DNA from: Lithospermum erythrorhizon
Lineage: Eukaryota; Streptophyta; Magnoliopsida; Boraginales; Boraginaceae
Length of the DNA stretch: 64,000 nucleotides
Assembly (NCBI GenBank): GCA_019722365.1
Contig: JADFUC010000110.1
Span: 97,718 to 161,717, forward strand
Direction of reading: 5' to 3'
Of the stretch, positions 52,401-64,000 are shown piece after piece. A program made the position numbers and the translations under genes. Numbering within the stretch: position 1 is the first letter of the stretch; the number at the start of each line of letters is the position of its first letter. Below the pieces are notes generated by a model. The model saw nothing but the letters and a program-made list of their open reading frames with translations, did not search any database and had not been told where the DNA came from.

Positions 52401-55400
52401 TCAAGCACAACAATCTTGGATGAAATTCTAATGCAAGGAAAAAGGTGTGGGGATAACATGGGAATTGACTTTAATGGTGGGAAGATAGCCAAACAGACCG
52501 CACCTATGGCAAGAACCTTTATTGCCGCTGGAAATCAACCAAATCAAAATTCTAAAAAGAGATATAACTGGAGGTGTCACCACTGTGGGAAGAAGGGACA
52601 TATAGCTCCTTATTATTATAAAATCTATGGAAAGGGTCGAAACAAATATACTCAACCTAAAATGCAATGGGTAAGGAAGGAGGCCGTGGTGAGTCATGTG
52701 GTGTTTACATCTCTTAAAGCTATTGCATGGACAGGATGGTACTTTGACATTGGTTGTTCAAGTCACATGACTGGAAATAAAGCTAGTCTAACTAGCATAA
52801 AGGAGGTGAAAACAGATTTTGTGACATTTGGTGGAGGAGAGAAAGGCAAAATCATTGGCAAAGGGTCATTAAATGTTGAGGATTGCCCAACCTTGAAGAT
52901 GTTCTCCTAGTTGAATGGCTCACAGCATACCTTAATAGTATCAGTCAGCTATGTGATAATGGCCTGAAAGTTGCCTTCGACAAAAAAACATGCAGTGTGA
53001 GCAACCACAATAATGATCTTATCATGCAAGGGAGTCGATCTCCTGACAATTACTATCTCTGGACACCTCCTCAGAAAGCATTATCCAGCCGAGCTCTAGG
53101 GGATGTGGAACTATGGCACAAAAGACTTGGACATACCAATTATCAGAATATTCAATAGTTGATCTCAAAGAATGTTGTCCGAGGGCTACCACCGTTTGTG
53201 ATAAAGGAGAGAGTTTGTAGGGAATATCAGATAGGCAAACAAACCAGGGTATTACACCAACTGGTACAACAAACTGGTACAACAGGTGATCACTACTAGA
53301 GTGTTGGAACTTCTACATATGGACTTAATGGGACCCATGCAGGTGGAAAGTATTGCAGGAAGGAAGTATATATTCGTATGTGTTGATGACTTATCTAGGT
53401 ACACATGGGTAGAATTTCTTAAACAAAAATCAGAGACATTCAATGTTTTCAAGCCACTGACCACCCAAATTCAGAAACAGAAAGAAGTTAACATTCTAGG
53501 GATTCGAAGTGACCATGGAAGAGAGTTTGAGAACTCAAAATTTCAAGCATTCTGTGACATGGAAGGAATCAAACATGAATACTCAACTCCTATCACCCCA
53601 CAACAGAATGGGATCGTGGAAAGGAAGAATAGAACTCTTCAAAAGATGGCTCGAGTTATGATACATGCAAAGGATCTACCTATTAAGTTCTGGGCGGAAG
53701 CAGTGAATACAGCTTGTCACTGTTAGGATATTAACAACTAAATCAACACCCAACCTACGAGCCTAATATACTCAACTATCTGAACAAACAATAATACGAC
53801 AGAAGAAAATACCGAAAGTAAATAACACCGTATCTTTATACAGGTTCCCCCTCAGTGTGAAAAGTACGTTCTGTTACTGCTGCAAAATCTACTAAAATAA
53901 ACCTCGAAAGATTGTTACAAAGATCTATCAAGCTAAACTTCTTTAATTGATTAATACTCTATAATCTAGTATTCTCAACGACAAATCTACACACTAGATT
54001 TAGCTTAGAATGATAATCAAATGATACAAATCATATAGAGAACAACTCTAATGATAATTGGAAGAAAACCTACAAAAGTTGTGATGAAAATATTTTTGGA
54101 TAATGAATAAATGAGGCAAACCCTCTATTTACTCTCTTCAAACCGCCTCCCATCGAGACCTCCATCTTGACCCCCTGGTCACGATGAGGCTCTCGATGCC
54201 TGAGATCATCAGACACTGCAAGTTCATCGTGACCCGTCATGGAGACCTCCTGGTCACGATGATACACTTGATGCTCCATCGAGACCCCTCCATCGGGACC
54301 TCCTGGTCACGATGAGCACTCGATGCAAAATCCATTCGGTGTCGCTCTTTACAGCAGAAGCTGAATATATAGCTGCCGGAAGTAGTTGCACACAATTGAT
54401 CTGGATGAAGCAAATGCTAGAAGAGTATGGTGTCAAACCAGGAGTCATGACACTCTACTGTGACAACATGAGTGCCATAAGTATTTCGAAAAATCCTGTG
54501 CAACACAGTCGGACAAAGCACATTGATATTCGACATCACTTCATTAGAGATTTGGTTGAAGAAAGGGTTGTCAAGTTGGAGCATGTGAGTAGTGACAAGC
54601 AATTGGCCGATATTTTCACAAAGGGGTTGGATGTGAATTAATTTGAATATCTTAGAACTGTTTTGGGGTTGTGTGTGGTGAACAAATAGCAATTAGCCAA
54701 GTATTATAACACCCTGCAAAGAGCCCAATATTATAACAATTGGACTAGAAGTGGCTCAACGGCTATCATATTGAAATTGGCGGTTACTTGGGCATTTAAT
54801 GCATGCAGCTTTTTTGTGGAACGTGTGATGAAAGTATTCTCTCTCCACTCAACCACTAACCCACCAACACACACCATTTTCACTCTAATTCGTGCAAACT
54901 CTTCACATTCGAAAATTCACCAACTTCCTTTCCAAAAATTCCATTTTCTCAAATTGTTCACGAAAAGAAAAATGTTGAATTCTCTTAGAGACCACGCTAA
55001 AGAAAAGGAAGCAGAGCGAAGCGGAGTAAATGAACGAGTAGACTTCGTTCCTCTTCAAACCATCCCTCCACCTATTTCATCACCAGAAGAAGAACCGCTA
55101 CAACCACCATCTATTTTGTTACTCCCCTGGGTGGATGAGATTATCGGTGACATGCATGACACCGGAGACCATGAGCCGAGACAACCAGAGGATGTCAGCA
55201 CAATGGGAGATAGTACAGAGGCCCTAGGTAGGACTAGGGATGGTGGGGTGAATTTAGATACTCCTAGGTATGAGAAAGATACACATGTAGAGGAGGATAG
55301 GCCTGTGGAGGTGGATGTTAGTGATGATGATATAGGCGGTGATGTTAATCCAACTGTCAAGGACTCCTGGTGAGTCTAGATTTAAAACTGCAGTCTCATT

Positions 55401-58400
55401 GTTCTAGAGAGCCCACAGTGTCGGATTTTCTAACTAAATTGAAAGGGGTAGAATAAAGAGGGTTTTGAGTAAATAGAGAGCTCCGGTGAAATTTGTGAGG
55501 AAGGAGATTCCCTCTCCTGTGACGGAGGATGATGACATTGTAGTTGTTTCATCCACTGCTAGTCGAAGAAGAACAAGGTCGAGTGTTGCGGCCTTGGAGA
55601 AGAAGAAGGAGGCATTAGGTTTAGGGGGAGAATCGAGTGATTTTGTGGAGCCTAATATATCTGTTGACTTGGAAGAAATGGAGAGAAAGGCCGAGGAAAA
55701 AGAAAGGATGAGGAAGGGAAAAAAAGTGCTGATGATAAAGGTACGGAGTCTGTTTCAAAGAGGAGGAAATGAGTGATTATCTCCGAACCTAGAAGCTCAA
55801 GAAGGGAGATAAGTTTGTAATTGATGACATTGAAGAAAAAAGGGATGCTCAGAGGATCGAGGAGATCGAGGAGCAAGCGAGAGTCGATGACAAAGGTCAG
55901 ATCAGCTGTCTTGGGATGTAGAAGAGGTGTCTACTGATGGGGCTGATTTCTATGGTGAAGAGCATGAAGCAAGATGGAAGTTTGTTTGTCCTAGAAATAT
56001 TCTTCTTGAAAAGTATCTATCAGAGATCAAATACAATAATCAGACATACATTGATATCCTTCAAGAGGGTGGTTTGCTTGCTGTAATGTCAGGATATTGG
56101 GACGCCCAATGGCCTCGATTGGTGAGGAGTTTGTCGCCAGTGCGCTTTAGAAGGGAGATTACACAAATGCATTATGATTCACATGTTTCCTGAAGTTGAA
56201 AAACTACGGGCGTGTCTTGAAGTTCGATCCCACTTTTTTTGATCGATAAAGCGTATGGGTTGAGGATCAAGGGGCGGCGCTCGAGGATTGGGGGATATTG
56301 TTGAGGAGCTGACTGAGAGGCATTGAAGGCTTGGCTCTGAAAAGAGGCTGATTCACGGAGGCCGATGCCAGGCTTGGTATGTTGTTATTCTTGGCAGAGG
56401 CCTATTGCGAATCTTTGTCACTTCTCTAATATCTGATAAGTGAAGCTTTGGGGAAGGATGTTGTTTATGATGGGGAGATGCGGCGGCTAATGTGTTTTGA
56501 ATATTAAGCGAATCGTCTTTGATCAATCGTGGATCGTACGAAAACTGAGGAGCCAAATTGAAACCAATTGGTTTCCACCCCAATGCTTGTTTGGCAGCCT
56601 CTTTATCCAGCTCGGCCTTGACATTACGAGAAGAAGGGGATGGAGTTAAGGAAGATGTCGAGCCACTTGACGATAAGTAACAAATTGATGAAAGGGAAGC
56701 GTGTCATTGACATGGAGGTGAATGTTGCGGATCGGCCGAACTTTACATTCTGAAGGAAGGCTGGTGCTTAAGGTACATGAAAGAATTTCTGACGTGCCGG
56801 CGGAGATTGAAGCCAAGACCGTCCTTTTCTGAGGTTGAAGGCAGAGTGCTCCCGAGGACCCAGGAGTCCACTCCCAGCTTTGAACACAGTACTAGGACCC
56901 CGACATCTCACGTATGTCGTGTTATTTTTTTTGGGCTACGGGTATGTGTTTCACGACAAATAGGGAGTAGTTTTTGGACATGTTTATGGGTTTATTTTTT
57001 TAGTGTTTGGATATTTTGTTGATGTGTGAATTATTTCCGGCCCAATTGTAATGATTTGACTCATTAGTTTTTTATCAGTAATGTTTTAACAAGCTTTGGA
57101 TTTATTAATGGTTTAAATGCTTGTGGTGATCGGGGATTTGTCATGAAAAACTTACAAAAAGGGGGAGTTTGTTAATGTATGGTTGGATAAAGTTTTTCTA
57201 TGACCGTTATGATTTGTAGGATGGACCGGCTCGGTGTGCTCGATCGAGTGTTAAAAGCAGGTATATGGGTTTTGGGATGTACCGACTTTGAAGAAGGTTA
57301 ACTTTTTCGGTCCTCTGGCGTATAAAGGATCGGTTAGAAAGTTGGTGATAATTGAAGATCACAGAAAGAGTTTATATGAAAACGAATGTTGTGATAAGGA
57401 AGCCGAAGTGTTGGAGTTACAATATGACTCGTTTATTTAGGAAAATTGGATCTCGAATCAAACACTTTGCAATATTAAAGATGAAACCCTAAGAAGACTG
57501 TATATAAAGGGAGTTAATATAAAGAATGAAAGGAGCAACATCATTTACGTAAACGTGCCTTTGCGTATTAAAGAGAAGCCGATCTGTGTTTTGAGTGTAG
57601 GTTCACTGTGATAGAAGAAGCTACTGTCTTAGCCAGTAATACGGTAATAGCAGCGTTGTTTTTTTAACAGGTCTATTGGCTTATTTCAAGAAATCCATTG
57701 TAAATCAGCTTATTTGGGAGAGAATAATAGATAGGTAGATCCTAGTCTATAAGTATAGTGAAAGTTAGTTAGGGCGTCGAAGAATGTGGTACATTTGAGT
57801 AAAGTCCACTCATATATCTTTGTCGTTAGTGGTTCTTCCGTTATTTAGCACTTTCAGGGCGTAGGTACATTCTTGTGACCCCGGATTCTGAATTTGTGTT
57901 ATTTCTTTTGTGTATTTTTTGTTATTGTCCCTGTTGTGTTTAATTGTTGAATTGACAAGCTGAGTCGTTTGGTAAAATAGTTATTTATTCAAGATGTAAT
58001 TCATCGACTTGGCTATCTGGCATGAACAAGATGTCATATTCGAAACAAGCCTTAGTAAACTTAAGAATCCTGAATTTGTAAAGAACATCGAATAGAGACG
58101 ACAGTTAGCAGCGATCACCTCCACAAAAAGGAATGGAAGCTTCTCCTGCATGCGGACCTGCCAAAGATATGAAATTCTTCACCTGTTATAATGTAAGATG
58201 AAATTAGTCAGGTCAAACATCCCTAGCAAAGATGAAAATTTATAATGAACATAGCTTCTTCAAGTATACATAAAGAGAACATGTGAAGATGCTATATCAT
58301 TATACATCAACTAGAACTACGCCGAACAACAGCAGAAGTACATTCATGTTATGATAAATTTCAGCTACTTGTTCACTCAACAATGTCATCAAGAGTATTT

Positions 58401-61283
58401 GCAACTCACTAATGGAAATAAGACAATAATTGTTCCATCAATCTTCCATATCATATTTCAGTTGACTATTCATTGAATAGGACACTCATTTTGGAAGCAA
58501 CTTTCATATATTATACATGAATTTGACATACTTAGATTAAATTACAATTACTTTGATGTTTTATGTTTGTATCTTTCAAAATATAACCAATTAGCCAGGC
58601 TATCATTTGGAATTGATAAGATATTACTGGCCAAATTTCTCGCAGATATGTTTTGCATAGTCAACCTCAAACATGCCTTAAGTAACTCATGAATGCCGGT
58701 GTAAATGTGAACGCATGCAATCATGGAGTAAGGCCTGGAAAAATTCAGAATAAAAAATTCAAATAATCCAATAACATTAGTTTTGTGGTATTAATAATAC
58801 AAACATAATCAGGGGCGCACAGAAAGAAAAATAATCATTTCAACATGGAACATAATAACGATTCATGTTGTCAGAGTTCTTTAGCTCAAGCTATATCTTA
58901 TGCATCATAATTGAATTATATGTAACTCTTTTACAAAAAAGGAAGTGTGAGGGAGATTAGGACAATCATATAATGGACGTTACATAGTATCTTACTATCT
59001 TAATTATCCAACAGGGTAAAAATAAGTTGGGGACCATTGTAAATCTTACCGAAGGCCCGTCGTCACAAAACTCAAGCACTCCTCTGCCAACCATGTTTCC
59101 CTGAAGATGTAGAATAAAAATAACTTGATATTTGTTTGTACATATATAACAGATAGAGGAACAAACAAGATGTCGCAATAAAAACAAGGGCACATGCTCA
59201 TGACACTTAGAAAAATTGTAAGACTCGTCTGAACTCAGCAAGGAAATATTAGCATCTATGGGCTATGGGGACTAAAATTCAGAATATAAACTTCCCACCT
59301 GTGATAATCCAATGATAGTGTAACCATCTTTGAGCTCACTCATTTGTTTCACCTATAAAGTCCAAAAGCTTGTTTAGTTAGTAAAAGCAGAATCATAAAA
59401 GGAGATAGCGGTTAAGTAAATTCATTACCGAGAAGCCTCACTACCTTCTCACAAGCAATTGATGTCTGCAAAGGGCATAAATAGTGGAATATGTGAATAC
59501 TTCAAGAACATAAATAGAGAGGAAAACATAGCAAGAAGAGTAATCAGCAAACCTGATCCATGAAGGGCATGAACCACGAGTCTCGTTCACCATTTCCAAT
59601 TTCTATGCAAGAACAAAAACGTGAAATTGATAAAAAAGAGAATCATTTCCCTTCTGACCTAAACATTGACAAGAATGATTCAATTACGTATGCATCATAA
59701 ATTATTAAATTCAACTTTTCTGTGCGTATGTAAAAGAGTCATTTGGAATAGCTCTTCAGTTTTTGAACAAAATTCAGGTGCCGACAAGTGACAGTATCCG
59801 ATGGACGTGCATTTATAACCCTCTTCTCAAACAACTAACATTTGTGAGTTGTGACACAATGTTATAAGTAAAAAATTAAGACATGAAGTAGCATACATGC
59901 AATATCCTTGTGAACCTGACCAGTTGCTTAAAAGCTCCGTAAAAGTTGAGACTCCATCATTACTACATTGATCTGCGATGCCTGCAACATCAAAGTAACA
60001 ATTTATCTAATTTCCACTCGATGAAATAGATTCCATATTTGTGTCCTAAATTCGAGAATACAAGTTTGCAACGCCCTGCCCAGAACTCAGATCAGTGTGA
60101 AACTGATAAGTGGATCAGGCTTGACACTGGCACTTAAAACGCTAAACCAAACAGCCGATTATTGTAGCTTTCACGTAGTTACAACAAAGCAAATCAAGAC
60201 ATAGCGAAACCAAACTTCAAACGAAAAAAATTGCAACGATACATATGCCTTTAAACGTGTTTGAACAATGTTAAATCTTCAGCTTTTAGTTATTAGAATA
60301 ATAATAACAGCAAAATGTCGCCTCAGTTCATTCATCCTGAAAGGATAGTAAAGCAGTTCAATAAACACAAACTCATTTTTGTACTCCCTACATCCCAAAA
60401 AGAGTTTCCAGTTTTCATTTTCGATGGTTTAGTTTTTAGCATTTGAACTAGAGTAATTTTTAATTACATTGTATAATATTTGGTGAGTATTTATTATTAA
60501 CACGATGGTTTTAATTCAAATTAATGTCATGTATCTAGGGCTACAAAGTTTGTTAATTAGAAAGAAAATTGCTCCATTTATTTCGCGAAAAACTAAAAAA
60601 AAAATCTAGAAATTCAAACACTAAACTCATAATTGCACTAGATGGGAACTTTTCAAAAATAGCACCTTATAGCATTTTTGTTGCAAAACTAAGTACAAAT
60701 TATAAAAAAAAGCATTTTTGGGATATTTTTGTCCTAAAATATGAGGGTGCTATTTTTTCATATAATTTGTGCTAAAATTGCAAAAATAATACTCCGTACT
60801 AAAATTGCTATTATTGCAAATTTCCCTGCAATAGCTATAGACAAATAAAATGGAACAATTACCACCGAAGATTAAAAAAACAGTGAATAGTAATAACTAA
60901 TAAGTCAATTGAGTATAAAGTCAACAAAATAGACCTCATAGACAGTAGACACTAGCATGGCTTTAACATATTATCATGTCAGTTAATGAATTCTATCTGT
61001 AACCCGTCCAGTTGATATGGTCTAGAATAGACGGGACAGGATGGACCGGGTTACACGTGCACGACCTATAAGACGAGTCACAAACTAATTAGTACGATAC
61101 TTAAGCAGAATTAAAACAAATCACGAAACACTACACTTCAAAATCTTAAAAAAAAATGGCAGCAGAAATATTACTACCATGGAAGACGACAAAAGGAAGT
61201 GAATGAGATGGGATAGATATTAAATTGAAAGTGGTGAAGACAATCATGAAAATGAAGAGTAAATGTGAAGATCCAAATGCCAT
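46494..61283 (-). CDS. Palmitoyl-protein thioesterase family protein (12 exons, intron-inserted retrotransposon)
   Basis: Exons, minus strand: 61283-61178, 59981-59897, 59602-59553, 59465-59445 (21 bp), 59352-59299, 59100-59050, 58182-58119, 49584-49519, 49227-49189, 47333-47217, 47123-47031, 46799-46494; about 350 residues. Exon 1 encodes a signal peptide (MAFGSSHLLFIFMIVFTTFN) and PFVVFHG, the oxyanion-side motif. Later come ADQCSNDGVSTFTELLSNWS, GLSQGN (nucleophile Ser), VKNFISLAGPHAG, FLPKLNNE, DTILVPKETSWFGYYPEG (catalytic Asp) and KVKFLKVPGTHLEIS (catalytic His). Family role: removes thioester-linked fatty acyl groups from cysteines of S-acylated proteins in the secretory or vacuolar lumen. 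Most introns are GT-AG and in phase. Two junctions are not: exon 2-3 (two bases missing for GYC-I-E) and exon 7-8 (one extra base near 58119). Intron 7 carries the Sirevirus 50202-57991. The gene may be intact with sequence errors, or decaying. Confidence 0.85.
50197..50201. repeat. Target site duplication AGATG, left copy
   Basis: Identical to 57992-57996 and directly abutting the LTR start tgttaatg. Five bp is the normal Copia target duplication. Confidence 0.85.
50202..51054 (+). mobile_element. Sirevirus-like Copia 5' LTR
   Basis: 853 bp, begins tgttaatgtatggttgg and ends ttactatttca. Contains cactataaaggagttaata near 50531, matching tatataaagggagttaata in the right LTR, the likely promoter. 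The copies differ by many small indels, so the insertion is either old or poorly resolved. Confidence 0.85.
51055..51072 (+). other. Degenerate tRNA-Met primer binding site
   Basis: gattcgtatcggaggcgg directly follows the LTR and resembles TGGTATCAGAGCAGG with several changes. Confidence 0.5.
51480..53726 (+). pseudogene. Sirevirus-like gag, protease and integrase
   Basis: In order: a gag piece (EIKDLASESFSNEE-like near 51540, then RKVLRILQGFF); an acidic linker; a zinc knuckle CHHCGKKGHIAPYYYK near 52575 whose last Cys is Tyr; a protease-like DIGCSSHMTGNK near 52746, with DIG in place of DSG; the GAG-pre-integrase WHKRLGHTNYQNIQ near 53115; and an integrase core LLHMDLMGPMQ, FVCVDDLSRYTWVEFLKQ, IRSDHGREFENSKF, TPQQNGIVERKNRTL (53300-53640) with its D, D and E residues. 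Four frames and several stops make it non-functional. It ends abruptly at NTACHC. Confidence 0.85.
53727..54330. mobile_element. Unrelated insert replacing the reverse transcriptase
   Basis: Non-coding, AT-rich to 54120, then several copies of a phrase built on catcgagacctcc..tggtcacgatgag..ctcgatgc (54150-54330). Integrase stops at its left edge and RNase H resumes at its right edge, so the whole RT of about 1.3 kb is missing. Origin unknown; it resembles a solo LTR or similar non-coding element. Confidence 0.65.
54331..54641 (+). pseudogene. Copia RNase H
   Basis: Reads TAEAEYIAAGSSCTQLIWMK, then TLYCDNMSAISISKNPVQHS, RTKHIDIRHHFIRDLVEE and KQLADIFTKGLD, a well-preserved plant Copia RNase H C-terminal part. 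The frame enters directly from the non-Copia insert, so the N-terminal part is lost. Confidence 0.9.
54771..56193 (+). pseudogene. Extra sense-strand ORF downstream of RNase H (Sirevirus type)
   Basis: Three open segments (54771-55373, 55486-55776, 55927-56193) in the same strand after pol. The first two are highly charged and Pro/Glu/Asp-rich (PLQTIPPPISSPEEEPLQPP; VEVDVSDDDIGGD). The third has ARWKFVCPRNILLEKYLSEI and YIDILQEGGLLAVMSGYWDA, similar to the domain of unknown role found in many plant retroelement-associated proteins. Extra ORFs here, sometimes called envelope-like, mark Sireviruses. No signal peptide or membrane segment typical of an envelope is visible in the last segment. Degraded beyond 56200. 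Confidence 0.6.
56194..57155 (+). mobile_element. Decayed 3' internal region of the Sirevirus
   Basis: Stop-rich continuation of the extra ORF, followed by non-coding sequence up to the polypurine tract. Confidence 0.5.
57156..57167 (+). other. Polypurine tract
   Basis: aaaaagggggag, two bases before the right LTR, is the classical Sirevirus tract used to prime plus-strand synthesis. Confidence 0.85.
57170..57991 (+). mobile_element. Sirevirus-like Copia 3' LTR
   Basis: 822 bp, starts tgttaatgtatggttgga and ends ttatttattca. Aligns in order with the left LTR. Confidence 0.85.
57992..57996. repeat. Target site duplication AGATG, right copy
   Basis: Matches 50197-50201. Removing the element and one copy restores an intron of the thioesterase gene. 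Confidence 0.85.
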
Positions 61284-62389
61284 AAATCAATAAATAGATG
61301 GAGTTGGAAATTGGATATTGGAAATTGAAAGAGTATGTGAGAAAATAAAAGAGAAGAGGTAGTTTGGTTGAACGCGCCAACTAATTTTTAAGATTGAAAC
61401 TGCTAGATGTCGTGCCGTACTAAGCTTCTTTCTCGGTTGAATGAGGGGTATGTTTGTACTTAGATGAATCGAGATACGTATAACATAAAAATTAATTGGC
61501 TAAGAGCAACTCTATACACATATCGTATCAAGTATCCTTTTTTAAATGAAACGATAATTTTGCCCCACGAAAATTCCTAACTATCATGACTCAGAACAGG
61601 AAAAGAATATTTCTATTACCCAAACCCAACACTATTTCGCAAGGCCAGATAACAGCTCAGCCTAAGAGCATCTATGATCGCTTATCTATAAAAAAAATTT
61701 TAAATCAATTTATCATATCATTTTATTAAATATATTGATGACTTTTTAACTTCTATATAAAACCAAATTTCCTATTTTATTCTACATATTATTAATAAAT
61801 ACATAAATACTAATTCATTTGATTGATTTTTAATTTATCACTCTAAAATTTGACTATGAATAACTTTTAAATTACTTATATTACTTTATCAAATTTAAAG
61901 ATTACTTTTAACTTCTACACAAAACTAAATTCTTTATTTTATATCCCTTATCACTAAAATAAAAATAACATTACATTTTATAATTAAAATTCCAACTCCA
62001 TATCTGAACACCTAAAATATGCATTATTATATATTGTATAATTTTATTTTAGTTTAGTTCCTTTTCATTTTTCCTTCAAGAGACAATAATTCATCTATTT
62101 CCTCCCACCTCCAATTTCATCATCATTATCTTAACTCACTCGAAAGAAAGGGGAACACGGTTCATATGTAACGACAAATTTCCTTAGTTCCTAAATGATG
62201 ACAAAGACAATAAAATAAAGAATGTTTGTTAAATATATTGAGCATGATTTGGAAGACAATTCTATTAAAGACATGAACACTTGGGGATGTTGCATTACTT
62301 CAATTCAATGGAGCCAATACATTCGAACTGGATGTTCAACGTTTCAAGATTCGAATACTTGAGATCCAAGCATTCAAAAGGCTCAAGTC
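61284..62389. other. Intergenic, upstream of the thioesterase gene
   Basis: AT-rich, includes the presumed promoter. No gene recognised. Confidence 0.5.
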
Positions 62390-62889
62390 AGATACGACTG
62401 TGTTCGATGTAGCCGATTGTAGAAGTTTTTCTCTTCTTCTCGCTTTTTTTGTATTCTCGCAAATGAAAGTTCTCCCCAAAACGCGAACGCCCCATTTATA
62501 GGCATTTCGCCAAGCCGCCTAATCGGCCTCTGCCGACCTCTCGATAATTATTCCCGACTTAATTGAAGAATAATTATATTTATTTCGATCGATAAATTAT
62601 ATCTTTTTTATTTATTTAAAGATATAATCTATCTGTGCCTCTTTTTAATTATTTCCACATGTTTACTTAGAGAAAATAATTATGTATTATGATCCAATTC
62701 TCGGACCATAATTCGACGACATCCAATTTCTATGCGACAATTTATAATTTGGCAATAAACGCCACATGTAAATATCATTTAATCGACCGTATGACTTGAT
62801 TAACAAATTCCAAAATACAACTTATCAATCGAATTTAATTAATTAATTTCGATTCAATATTTATTGAATAAATTTCCGCTATCAACAAT
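62390..62889 (-). mobile_element. LTR-like block
   Basis: On the minus strand it begins TGTTGATAGCGGAAATT and contains a promoter-like CCTATAAATGGGG (about 62489-62501), an arrangement common in plant Gypsy LTRs. No partner or coding domain is in the window. Confidence 0.4.
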
Positions 62890-64000
62890 GCCCCTCTAAC
62901 TCGACCTACGCATCGGAAATTTAGCGAATCTTTAGGAAAGATTAAGTTCGACCAAACCGAAAGAAATTGTTATTTATTATTTTTATTTATCCATATCACA
63001 CATGATTAATACGGCAACTTGAGTAGACGGAAGCTTTCACTTGATATGCTTATTCAAATTTTGCAAATTCAGGAAAGGTTAACAACTTATCTCAAGGGGG
63101 GGAAATAACAAACATTCCTCAAAATATTGAATCAGTAGTGAAACAACCGTTGAACATGACCTCAACTACGATTTGCTTCCATCATCCTTACTCCCATGAT
63201 CTTCATCTTCTTTGCCCCTACTAACACATTTATAGGGCACTTCTCATCTATAAAGCCTTGCATCTCATATGATAGTCGGTTGCTAGCAATCCAAAACTCA
63301 TATCATCAAGAAATAGTGTAGGGACAAGTGGTAGAGGCTCTCTCAAGTGACTCAAATTTGGCGAATAAACATCACCAACCTACTCCATTTCGTTGAGGAC
63401 TCGAGGTAACCCTCCATATATACATTTTAAGATGTATGTGAATACTTGATATTGCATATTTACTAATAACCATACAATGCTTCTATCTTTTCCTCAATCC
63501 AAAGATTTTGTCATTACAAATATTGTACCTAGTTACAAACTTACTTTATGCTTGCAGTTTGCATAACTCAAAGGACCACTTACAAACATAGGTTGCCTCA
63601 GCCCCTGGTTCAACCTATTCATTCCGTATCGGCATCGATTCTACCATACCTTCATTGTTTTCAGGTAACAATCTGTACAATCGTGACATATTATCTTGAG
63701 TAGAAGTGTAGAACCCATGTCTTACTTATCTACTTGCCGGGTCTTTATCTCGAGTGGGAGTTGAGATTCCATTTTGAAACCCATGCTGCATGACCCGTAA
63801 TGTTTTTTTTTTTTGTTTTCGTTGAGTTTGTGAAAATGAGGCTTTAGACTTGTAAAGGTTTTATGGTGAAAACCCAGAAACTCGTGTATGGAGGCCTCGA
63901 ATTGGCTCGTAGTTAACAGTTAAGAACCTATAGATCTTGTTATTTTACTACCTGCTGTCAATTGAAGATTAGCAATACGTAACTGAACGAAGTACAACAG
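62890..64000. other. Unassigned right end
   Basis: No coding sequence recognised. Confidence 0.45.

Noticed and set aside
60386..60790. Possible second Stowaway MITE in the first thioesterase intron
   Set aside because: tactccctacatcccaaaaa looks like a left terminus, but I could not find a matching inverted right end.

Overview
This is a window of nuclear DNA from a flowering plant, most likely a eudicot. The evidence is GT-AG introns in AT-rich DNA, a PLS-class pentatricopeptide repeat (PPR) gene, a plant-type F-box/LRR gene, a palmitoyl-protein thioesterase gene, and many LTR retrotransposons and MITEs. I see no prokaryotic, organellar, CRISPR or phage feature. The species cannot be named from the sequence alone.

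Layout. The left end (1-9.5 kb) is gene space: an intronless PPR gene (917-2728, +) converges on a four-exon gene for an unidentified, probably nuclear protein (3956-7316, -). From 9.6 to 13.6 kb I see only AT-rich DNA, small tandem repeats and a doubtful LTR-like stretch. At 16.86-18.31 kb (-) lies an F-box/LRR gene with two frame breaks. Its 3' part is duplicated at 13.6-14.5 kb, and a 1.4 kb retrotransposon fragment begins where that copy stops.

From 19.2 to 43.1 kb the window is nested, decayed retrotransposon: a minus-strand Copia RT scrap; a plus-strand Copia LTR with a tRNA-Met primer binding site; a minus-strand Copia 3' end; a minus-strand Ty3/Gypsy element with readable protease and RT (24.3-30.26 kb); a plus-strand Copia with two LTRs and readable integrase, RT and RNase H (about 31.4-38.4 kb); and a minus-strand Copia split by an LTR-like insertion. 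At 44.25-46.09 kb a Stowaway-like MITE contains a Tourist-like element, which itself carries two tandem arrays of about 30 bp in opposite orientations.

The right third is one large gene on the minus strand, 46.49-61.28 kb. It encodes a palmitoyl-protein thioesterase family protein in 12 exons that I could place by splice sites and reading phase. A 7.8 kb Sirevirus-like Copia element (50202-57991) sits in its seventh intron in the opposite orientation. It has two LTRs, a 5-bp target duplication (AGATG), a polypurine tract and an extra ORF after RNase H, but its reverse transcriptase has been replaced by about 0.6 kb of unrelated sequence. The last 2.7 kb is AT-rich intergenic DNA with one LTR-like block.

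The most notable observations are the Sirevirus inside the thioesterase intron, the nested MITE with opposed minisatellites, a 9-codon repeat that runs through a stop codon at 3956, and the broken F-box gene with a hydrophobic N-terminal exon.
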